From Asterella californica (lineage: Eukaryota > Streptophyta > Marchantiopsida > Marchantiales > Aytoniaceae), in contig JAYKYS010000008.1 in the NCBI GenBank assembly GCA_036924285.1, positions 24,165,001-24,229,000 of the forward strand: a stretch of 64,000 bases of DNA, written 5' to 3'. This document shows, one piece after another, positions 55,172 through 64,000 of this stretch. Each line of letters opens with the position of its first letter. Positions within the stretch are counted from its first letter, which is position 1. A model generated the notes under the pieces. The model had not been told where the DNA came from. It made no database searches and worked only from the letters and a program-made list of their open reading frames with translations. The translations under genes were made by a program, and so were the position numbers.

Positions 55172-56588
55172 TTGATAGAAAGAGTTACAATCATCAACTC
55201 CGCTGCAGGTACTCGTCAGGGAGACCTTTTGAGTGGATCTCTCTTTCTCTTAGCTCACTATAGAGCTCTCTTGGTCATCGCTTTGGTTGTTCCAGGTTGT
55301 GCTTTTCCATCTCTAGCTGATGATATGCATATAGTAGGTCCGACGGATCAAGTCTGTGATGTCTTTGATCATCTTATCTCTCAATTGAGAGTGAAGGTGT
55401 CAAAGTGCAAGACTTGGTCTCTCATAGGTATATCGTCGAACCTCTAGCTCCCGGAGGGATTTGTTGCACCTAAAGATGATTTATGCATCCTTGGAGTACT
55501 AGTGGTATAGAGGACTTCGTCTCCTGGTTCTTAGATGTTGTCTTAGCGGAGGACGTTTTGCATATCAAGGAAATCTTTAGGTTAGAAGACCCACAAGTTG
55601 TCTTTGGTATCCTTTCCTCCTTCATTGCACGTCGTCTTGGTTACTTACTCCGCACAGTACCTTCATCTCTTATCTTCATCTCACGCCTTAGAGAGTTTGA
55701 TAGGAAGATCATGGAGGTTTTTGATGACATCTTAGGATCAGAGACCTTTGAGTGTGTGGTAGGACCTCTCGCACGTAGACAGACATCGTTGCCGACATAA
55801 TGTGGCGGGGTGGGCTTATTATCCATGGAGGAGATTGCTTCGACAACCTTTTTGGATAGTTGGGCCCTCTCTACATCTTGACTATGTTGTCGTTTTCTCA
55901 TGCGAGATAGACTTATTCTAGAGAGCTATGTGACATAGTTAGAGGATGATTCTTATCCACTACAGATGTGTCTTCATGAAGTAAGAGATAGTTTGACTCT
56001 TTAGACACGTGAGACATATCCTCGATTCGATATCTTAGCTACCGATGGATCTCACGGACTACAGTCCTCTTTGGCGAGACATCACTTCCAGCAGGTTCTT
56101 CATGCGCTCTTAGTTGATCATTCCATCTCACATGATACTAGAGATCGACTCCGTTCTTGTTCGGACAAGGGCGCAAGCTCTTGACTCATAGCTCGACCTA
56201 GCATTAGAACGTTCCGACTCGCACATATTATCTTCTCTACAGCGACGAGGTTCCGCTTAGGCTTGGTCCAGCTTGTTGCTTTGACACTGTCCACTGCGAG
56301 TGCGGTGTCTCGTGCAACATCTCGGATCGACACCTTGCTTGTTATCCTCACGGTGGATAGCTACTCATGATCTCATCAGGGATGTTGTGTTTGTCTTAGC
56401 ACGAGAGAGCGATTACATGACGTGGAGAGAACGTTGATATGTCTTTCAGAGAAGAGGATCAGTGAGAACTGACATATACATGATGAGGGAGGATTAGGTC
56501 TTTGTGGCACATGTGGTTGTCACGGAGCGACACGGTACTCAATGGCGGCACAGGTGATCACCCATCCCCCAGGATGGGATGCAGACGT
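55172..56588 (+). pseudogene. Second LINE-type reverse transcriptase, broken
   Basis: A different lineage from the L1-type copy. The frame 55172-55447 has AAGTRQGDLLSGSLFLLAHY and the catalytic FPSLADD (ADD at 55316-55324), then KVSKCKTWS. The frame 55483-55800 carries the downstream region (LAEDVLHIKEIFRLEDPQVV, then LRTVPSSLIFISRL), and similarity continues with stops through GGVGLLSMEEIA near 55805 and a C-terminal HPPGWDADV just before 56588. There the family C LTR inserted. The N-terminal half of the RT and the endonuclease are missing. Confidence 0.75.
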
Positions 56589-58088
56589 TGTCGTGGTGAG
56601 AAGGACGGAACCTTCTAGCTGTGATATGATCATGAAGATTGAGATACGTCTACTCAAAGAAACGTTGGGCTTCTAGCTGTGATTGCTTACTCAAAAGGGT
56701 AGGCTTCAGGTTATAAGGTGGCACTGTAAAAGACTCACACAGGTCTATTGGCTCCTATGAGATGTTCAAAAAGTAAAATCAAGACTAACTAGCAGTAATA
56801 ATGTCTGATGGCAAACTTTAACACTCAAGAATTGGAAATATGTGATGGTTAAGACTTCTAAACTTATCCTACATGTAAAAGAGGCCCTACTAGACACACA
56901 CACGAACTTTCAGCCTGAGATCAAATTCTAGCATCGAGATATGGACAGAAATGTTATGAGTAAAGAAATTACGACAATTTCTAGTAGCTAGATAGCTACT
57001 TTGACCTAGAACAGAGAATTGGCTCGATAACTTTTGATGATTCTAACAGGATTTGAAGTCTACAGCATGCTGAATAGCCCTGTGAAATTTGACCTCTTGG
57101 TCGTACACAATTCTCCAGATCTTTATCTCTGAAGTTGCTGCTCGAGATTGAGAGCTTTTCAGACCCCCTCTGCTTCAGCTGCCGTCCTGAAATTACTCAA
57201 TCACTCAAATGACATGAAACGTTTTGGGCAGTCGTAGCCCTGCAGACAGTGAATGCAACCACGAAGGTTTGAAGTGATCATCTCAATTCTGCTGCAATTG
57301 ACACCAAAATCCCAAAATCACCAATTGTGTTGCAATTCTGACTCAACTCGAACTTCAAATTGGCATAACTCCTTTATTGATCCAAATCAATCAAAACTTT
57401 CACTGACAGTGACTAGCACGACGAGCTCTATCTTCCTGTGCTCTCAGATTTCTCAATATCTTTACCAAATGCTCGAACTCCTCTTAAGATCCCTGCTTCT
57501 AAGTTTGGAGTTTAAAAAGGACAAAATGGACCAATGGGAGTTCATAGCTCCACTTAACTGTCCTTTAGTGTCCCAATCCACATGGTAACTTAATTTCACT
57601 CATAGGTTACCACGTCAAGCCCCTAAAGTGTCAGCGTAATCCTTAAACTACCTGCGAAGACATGTAAAGCGACACGTAACCCTAAAAGATAATTTAAACA
57701 AGCTAGAAAGCATGCATGGGCGACAAGTAAGTATAACCCATGAGCTTAAACTCTATCAGCATGGCAACCTAATTTACGTACTTTGAACATCATAGATAAG
57801 TATGAAGTGACTTGCACAAGAGTACGAATGCTCGAACAAGAAAAATAATCAACCTACTAGGATTCAAAATATATGATAGTGTTAACACTATATGCAAAGA
57901 TGTCAAATATATGCATAAAGGACTAAGAATAACATAGAGCTAACTTCTAGGACTATTAAACTCAAGTGTTGGAGTAGAAGTGTAACATGTAGCCGCCAAG
58001 TAACGTTACAACAGTGATCACCGCGATGAGACTAACTCCTGACAGAGAGGTGAATCATTTACTATGTGAAATGATTCACATCACGACA
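56589..58088 (-). repeat. 3' LTR of a family C element
   Basis: 1500 bp, TGTCGTGG at the left and ATCACGACA at the right on the plus strand, flanked on the outside by ACGT (56585-56588). On the minus strand it starts like LTR A (TGTCGTGATGTGAATCATT) and continues with blocks of LTR B (GGCGGCTACATG, CTTCTACTCC), so it holds modules of both. It has an 11 bp perfect hairpin near its start (58050-58060 with 58069-58079). A purine tract follows on the minus strand. Confidence 0.85.
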
Positions 58089-58100
58089 TCCACCCCCTCT
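58089..58100 (-). promoter_or_regulatory. Polypurine tract of the family C element
   Basis: On the minus strand AGAGGGGGTGGA abuts the LTR, preceded by GTGCAGGTTC, as in families A, B and D. It identifies 56589-58088 as a 3' LTR. Confidence 0.8.
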
Positions 58101-58112
58101 GAACCTGCACAT

Positions 58113-58535
58113 CAGAAGCTGAAGGTGGCTTGAGTCAGAAACAATGTTTTGACAAGACTCATCGACTACAATCAAAGTCAATACGTGTTGGTGATTGGGT
58201 TCTAATGTATGACAGCACGTTGGAGAATTAGCATTCTACACTTCGTAAGTTCTCTCGGAGATGGTTCGGGCCTTATGTCGTGCTAGATGTTTATGAAAAT
58301 GCCACTTATAGTTTACGGGAGCTAGATGGTACTCCATTGAAGCTATCTGTGGTAGGCAAACGTGTGAAATTGTTCAAAAGACGCGGAGGATCAGTAGAGT
58401 TATTCAATTTTCTGGGGTCAGAGTAGAGGACAACAAGAGACAAAGACGTCACGACTACTGAAGAGGTTGAGGCAGAGGAGAGTGACGATGATGAAAGACA
58501 GACCAAAGAATGAAGAGGTTGGTACATGCCGGAGG
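58113..58535 (+). pseudogene. Inverted 423 bp segment: integrase C-terminus of family C
   Basis: In plus orientation it matches 12953-13376 of element A: the integrase GPY region (RWFGPYVV) and the acidic tail, with a TAG within. The sequence on both sides is in minus orientation. Both junctions join positions expected to be the two ends of the same segment, so it was flipped in place. Confidence 0.8.
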
Positions 58536-58802
58536 TGCGCTTCAGCAAGATCCTCCTCCCTCCGCTCTAACTGCCTAATTTGTAAAGCAATGAGTGAAGT
58601 ACGATGTATGCCATCTTCCCACGGTAACGTAGTCCATGTAGGAAAGTCCTCCTCAGCAGACATGATTGGTTTCTGCCCCAACATAAGCTCAACCGGCATA
58701 TAGCCAGTCGTCGTACAGTGTGTAGTTCTATCAGCCCATAAAGCAAATGAAGTAGTCTCGGTCATTCTCTAGGTCTATCATCACATGCTTTTACTAAAGC
58801 GT
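58536..58802 (-). pseudogene. Integrase fragment of family C
   Basis: On the minus strand it matches integrase residues around ALWADRTTHCTTTGYMPVEL and onward, about 80% identical to element A by eye. It is cut at 58802 by a solo LTR and continues at 60128. Confidence 0.8.
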
Positions 58803-60127
58803 TGTCGAGTTGAGAGTTTTCCTGAGAAGAGCAGAAACTTCTGGTTGTGATATGATCTTGAAGGTTGTGTTCAGTCTACTCAGCGAAGCCTTGGGCTTCA
58901 GGCTATGGTTGCTTACTACAGAGGTAGGCTTCAGATCAAAAGGGAACACTATAAACACTCACTCAGGTCGAATGGACCCTCCAGTATGTTCAAGAAGCGA
59001 AAATCAGATCAGACTAGCAGTAATAAGATTAGACAGCAAACTTTAACAGTCCAGAATCAGAAACATACGATGGTTCGGACTTCAAAACTTCTCCTACATG
59101 TAAATGAGGCCCTACTGACCATACATACAAAGTTTCAGCTTTAGATCAATTCAGAGCACCGAGATATGGGCAAAAATATTCTGAGCAGAGAAATTACAAT
59201 AATTTCTGATACCCAGACATCTATTTCAACCTAGAACATGGAATTGGCTTGATCACTTTCAAAGATTCTTACAGGATTTGTAGTTCACAGATTGCTGAAC
59301 ACTCCTGTGAAGCTGGACCTCCTGATTGTACACAGAACTCCAGATCTCGCTCTCTGAAGTTGTTGTTCTACATTGAGAGCTTTTCGGACGCCCTCTGTTT
59401 CAGCGGTCGCCCCGAATTACTCACTCATTCAATTGATATGAAAATTTGGGGACAGTCGTAGCCCTGCTGACAATGAACGCGACCTCGAAGGTTTGAAGTG
59501 ATTTTCTCAAATCTACTGCGATTGACACCGAAAACCCCAAAATCAACAGAAGTGCTGCAATTCTGACACATATCAAACTTCAATCAGCCATAACTCCTTT
59601 TTTATTGCTCCAAATCGATCAAGAATTTCACTGACAGTGCTTGGCACGACGAGCCTATCCTCCTGTGTTGTCAGATTTCCTAGTTCTCTCTCCAAATGCT
59701 CGAACTCCTTTTAAGACCTCTACTACTAAGTTTAGCAGTACACAAAGACAAAATTGGACCAATGGGAGTTCATAGCTTCACCCCCCTGTCCTTTTGTGTC
59801 CCAAACCACGTGGTGACTTAATTTTGCACATAGGCTACCACGTCAAGCCTTTAAAGTGCCAGCATAACCCCTAAACTACATGCGAAGACATGTAAAACGA
59901 CACGTAATCCCGAAAGATAACCTAACCTCGTTAGGAAGCATGCATGGGCGACATGTAATTACAACCCATGAGCTTAACTCCATCTACATGGTAATCAACC
60001 TACTAAGACTCAAAATATATAACATCCTCCAGTGTCGACTTCTCTGAGGTCCTAATTTCACTCAAAGAGACTAACGCTTGACAGAGAGGTGAATTATTTA
60101 CAATGTAAAATGATTCACATCACGACA
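58803..60127 (-). repeat. Solo LTR of family A nested in the family C integrase
   Basis: 1325 bp, TGTCGAGTTGAGAG at the left and CATCACGACA at the right. GCGT lies before it (58799-58802) and TCGT after it (60128-60131), a 4 bp duplication with one changed base. The integrase sequence rejoins exactly across it. Confidence 0.88.
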
Positions 60128-62605
60128 TCGTGAACAATAGAAATATGTCCTAGTTCATTCTTACCAATATCTTCTGGATTCATGACAGTAGTAAGCCGAA
60201 GCTTTACTCCATAACGAGCAAAGAATTCCTTCAATTCTGCGTCTCTCAACTCGTCCCTATCTGCTCGTAATCTCCCAACAGATCCATAACGACAGATGAT
60301 ATCTTCAAGCACGAACCTGCATATGTTCTCTGTAGTCTTCGTTCGTAGTGCTCGTCCCTCCACATAGTTGGAGAGATCTTCTCGAGCCAACACCAAGTAA
60401 CGCATCTCTCATAGCCCAGGGGGCATCATCACAAGATCAAGAACCCACTGAAAATGTATACTGGGTGGATAGATAGATACAAGCCCATCTCCGTAATGGA
60501 CCTTAGAGTAGAAGTGGCAATGCAGACACGATCCAACAAAATCCATCACGTCTTGATACAAATCCTTTCACCAGTATCGCTCCTTCATCTTCGTTTAAGT
60601 AGCCCAGACTCCACGATGTCCAGCCCACAAGGTGTCATGAAACTCCTTAAGCAGATTCAGCTTTGTCGGTTGATCATCCACCACTCTAGCAAGCATTCCG
60701 TCTCTTCTCTTCGGACGCTTCCACAGATAACCTTCACGCAAAAGATAACCGCACGCCTTTTGTCTGATCTCTTTGAACTTTGCATCACTCCATCCTTCTC
60801 GTCTGCATAATGAACTCAGATAGAATCCAATATCGTGAAACTTTTAGATGTAGAACTCCTCGTTGAATGGTAGTGGTTTCAAGTTTAAAGTCTGCTAACG
60901 AACTTGGCACCAAACGTCACTCTTCTCTTCATTCTCAACCTCTGCAAACATCTCATCGTCATCTGTATAACGACCTAGATAACATATCTGCAACTGGATT
61001 ATCCTTCCCTGTTATATGCTTTAGCTCAAGGTTTAGACTCCGGATATAAGCAATCCATCGTAGCATTGCTATGTCTGATGTATTGCAATTTGCTATCATG
61101 CCAAGCAAAAACAGATAATCTGTTTCTAGTATCACACGAGCTCCAATCAAGAACTCTCGATCTACCTTCATAGCAATAACGGCTCCCCACAACTCACGCT
61201 TCACTTGAGGATAGTTACATTGTCTGTCTGTTAAGATTTGAGCTCCAAACCTAGAGACAAACCGTACACCATCTGCATCTTCTTGATCAATTGCTCATCC
61301 AATCGTCTTCGGACTTGTGTCAACAGTCAGTATCACAGATCTTCCACTCTCGTAGTTAAGTCTCCTCAATACAAGTGGAGACTTCAGAATCTCTTTCAGC
61401 TGCTCCATCGTCTTGTGATGTTCTTGTCGCCAAGTAAACCTCTTTCTCTTTCTCAGAAGTGCATACAGAGGCTCGGCAATGTGTGCATAATGAAAAATAC
61501 TCACACGAAAGAACACACAAGCTCCTAAGAATCCCCGAACCTTAGTGATGTTGATGCAGTCTGCCATCCTTGCTATAGCATCTACCTTCTCTGGTTTCGG
61601 ACGCCTCTCAAAAGTACCACACAAATGACCCACCACCACAATCTCTAACATTCCAAAGCGAGATTTGGTACTTGACGGAGTGAGGTGTACCTCCTCCAAA
61701 CACGTCAGAATCTTTTCCACATCTTGAATGTTGTCTGCAACGAACTTTCTGCAACCATCAGAAGTCACAGCTTCGTCCTTGTCCTCCACCGGACAGTCTT
61801 TCATGAGGATATCATCCAGAAATGAGATAGTTATCTCAAGTACAAACTCTCGTAACACCTTATGCATCGCATTTTTTATATGTGTTATTGAGTTTATCGC
61901 GCCCTGAGGAAGAGTACACATCTGCATCAATCCCAAAGGTGTATGCATGGTAGTCAAGTCTCTACTCTCCAAAGCAAGCTGAAACTGATCATAACCTGAA
62001 AACAGATCTTCAATAGAATAGATTGATCTTCCAGCAAACGCCTTAGCTACTTCATCAACTACAGGTCCTGTCTCCACGTTGCGAGTCGTGATGTTGTTGG
62101 CAGGTTGTAAGTTTTGGATGAAGCGTAGAGCTCTTGTCTTCTTAGATACTGTGAACCATCGGCTAGAGTACAGAGTCATATATGATTCAAGAATACCCAT
62201 TCGTATCCTCTCTTTCAACAACTCAGTGACCTTCGGTAGTAAGGCACGGGGGACTGGAATCGACTTCAAGTCCCAAGGTACGTGAAGAACAGTGAAGATA
62301 ACCATCGGAGCTATCACATTATGATCCACACAACCAATCTCTCCAGCTGAAAGTGTCTTACCATGGCTAACTATCATCTTCTGGAAAGCTCTTTTTTCCA
62401 CTTCAGTCAAGAAGCCACGCCCTCTTTTCTGGAGCTGCTCGAGTGTCTCTTGAGTGAACTGGTGTCCTATCTGTGTAGGATTTCTAAGCAAAGGCTCAGT
62501 GGCCGCTAACTCCATATGCTGTCATGAATCAACAGATAACTGGGTCACCACTGGTTTCACCTTCCTTGCTACTGTTTTGTATTTTGTGTGCACCTCTGCT
62601 TCTTG
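60128..62605 (-). pseudogene. pol of the family C element (RT, RNase H, integrase), decayed
   Basis: On the minus strand, colinear with element A pol from its N-terminal part (62605) through integrase. The frame 62515-61295 is a nearly complete RT with SRWFTVSKK, SGYDQFQLA, LPQGAINS and FLDDILMKD. It ends at a TGA where A has Trp. RNase H continues at 61204-60959 (KRELWGAV, NPVADMLSR). Integrase lies at about 60700-60128 with ADRDEL. Gag and protease are missing: at 62605 the sequence jumps to a plus-oriented LTR. Confidence 0.85.
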
Positions 62606-63339
62606 TGGGATTTGGTGTCAATTGCAGCAGAATTGAGATAATCGCTTCAAACCTTCATGGTTGCATTCACTGTCAGCAGGGCTACGACTGCCCAAAAGGT
62701 TTCAGTCATTCGAGTGATTGAGTAATTCAGGGCGGCCGCTGAAGCAGAGGGAGTCTGAAAAGCTCTCAATCTCGAGCAGCAACTTCAGAGATCGAGATCG
62801 GGAGAACTGTGTACGATCAAGAGGTCAAATTTCACAGGGATGTTCAGCATGCTGTAGACTCCAAATCTTGTAAGAATCATCGAAAGTTATCGAGCCAATT
62901 CTCTGTTCTAGGTCAAAGTAGCTATCTGGCTACTAGAAATTGTCGTAATTTCTTTACTCAGAACGTTTTTGTCCATATCTCGGTGCTAGAATTTGATCTC
63001 ATGCTAAAAGTTCGTGTGTGTGTCCAGTAAGGTCTCTTTTACATGTAGGATAAGTTTAGAAGTCTTAATCATCACATATTTCCAATTCTTGAGTGTTAAA
63101 GTTTACCATCAGACCTTATTATTGCTAGTTAGTCTTGATTTTACTTTCTGAATATATCAGAGGAGCCAATAGACATGTGTGAGTGTTTTACAGTGCCATC
63201 TTATAACCTGAAGCCTACCCCTTTGAGTAAGCAACCACAGCTAGAAACCCAACGGTTCTATGGGTAGACGTATCTCAATCTTCATGATCATATCACAGCT
63301 AGAAGGTTCCATCTTTCTCAGGAAACTCTCATCACGACA
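62606..63339 (+). repeat. Truncated family C 5' LTR
   Basis: Plus-oriented, starting in mid-LTR (GGGATTTGGTGTCAATTGC) and ending ATCACGACA, followed two bases later by the primer binding site. It matches the reverse complement of the inner part of 56589-58088. Confidence 0.85.
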
Positions 63340-63341
63340 TC

Positions 63342-63359
63342 TGGTGCTTCCACTGAGAG
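63342..63359 (+). promoter_or_regulatory. Candidate primer binding site, family C
   Basis: TGGTGCTTCCACTGAGAG, identical to the site in element A and at the same two-base distance from the LTR. Confidence 0.65.
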
Positions 63360-63408
63360 ATCTTGGGATGGTTGATCGCGGAGGTTGAGATTCTTATACA
63401 AAGAGAAG

Positions 63409-64000
63409 ATGGATTGGAAGAGCGGAAGCACTGCTATTGCTACCTCTACGGCTGCTGCATCTACGTCTACTGCAGTATCTTCTATAGCACCTATGACCGC
63501 AACGACATCTGTATCTGGTCTGGATACGACTGAGATTTTGAGGACGCTTGCGGCCTTGATCCAACAACATCCGATCGTTGGAGGGGGTGAGTTAAAGACC
63601 ACCAAGACTTTGCAAGCTATTGTGAACATATATGGAAGGTTTGAAGGTAGAGATATTTCTAGATATCTGCGTGAGTATAGAGAAGAGATGGAACTGGTTA
63701 GAGTTACTGATGCTGAGATGATAGTCATTTTTGAGTTTGCTGTGATTCTTGAATTGCGAGACCAAGTTAGGGATGTGTAGAGAAGAAATCTTGGTATCTT
63801 GATGAGTTTTGACGATCTCTTCGGGAGGAGTTTCTTGAAGAGGATTCAGAGAGGGTAACTACGAGAACATTTCTGAACTGGGTTGAGCAACAACCTGATC
63901 GTATGATGAGCCTGAGCGAGTTGTTGAGAGAGTTTGATAAGAGATACCGACAGCTCTCAACGCTTGAACGCATAATCTTAGATGATAGGAGAACAAAGCT
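63409..64000 (+). pseudogene. gag of a family C element, running off the right edge
   Basis: ATG 63409 opens an Ala/Thr/Ser-rich start like that of element A, then the gag domain (LAALIQQHPIVGGGELKTTK, RFEGRDISRYLREYREEMEL). A TAG at 63778-63780 interrupts it where A reads Gln. Then a one-base loss near 63812 shifts the frame, after which gag similarity continues to the end of the window. Confidence 0.85.

Overview
The window looks like nuclear DNA of a land plant. It holds remnants of a plant leucine-rich-repeat receptor kinase, a nepenthesin-type aspartic protease, a GH81 beta-glucanase and an RPA1-like protein, inside thick layers of plant-type retrotransposons. The Ty3/gypsy clade, the LINE types and the base composition suggest a seedless plant (bryophyte, fern or lycophyte grade) rather than a flowering plant. 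That placement is inference; the species is not identifiable by reading.

Layout. 1-4398: old sequence with a decayed gypsy reverse transcriptase. 4399-14720: a complete Ty3/gypsy element (family A) whose 5' LTR is split by a solo LTR of family B (4625-5997). 14725-22320: host-like sequence with short decayed coding pieces and a recurrent GTCCGGA motif. 22323-25382 (minus): a frameshifted LRR receptor kinase pseudogene. 26421-32596: a 6.2 kb Mutator-like DNA element with ~160 bp terminal inverted repeats and a perfect 10 bp target duplication. It carries a transposase-like N-terminus and pieces resembling GH81, aspartic protease and RPA1. 34620-35360: a gag relic. 37252-45947: a young complete Ty3/gypsy element (family B). 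46640-46850: a LINE relic. 47373-51121: a reduced LTR element (family D) with 157 bp tandem repeats in its LTRs, which interrupts an open reading frame. 51355-54850 (minus) and 55172-56588 (plus): two different LINE-type reverse transcriptases, both broken. 56589-64000: a rearranged family C locus with inverted LTRs, a 423 bp inversion, a nested solo LTR of family A, and the start of another family C gag running off the right edge.

The most interesting signals are these. First, elements A and B both put gag-protease and pol in different frames (a -1 shift). Both have the slippery heptamer G GGT TTT at the overlap, and a stem-loop starting 6-7 nt downstream whose sequence differs between the two elements: a strong candidate for programmed -1 ribosomal frameshifting. 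Second, all six LTR-element insertions whose flanks can be read sit on a 4 bp site with CG in the middle. Third, the DNA transposon appears to have gathered fragments of several host genes. Every gene here seems broken by stops or indels, so the working parts are probably cis signals and recent insertions rather than intact proteins.
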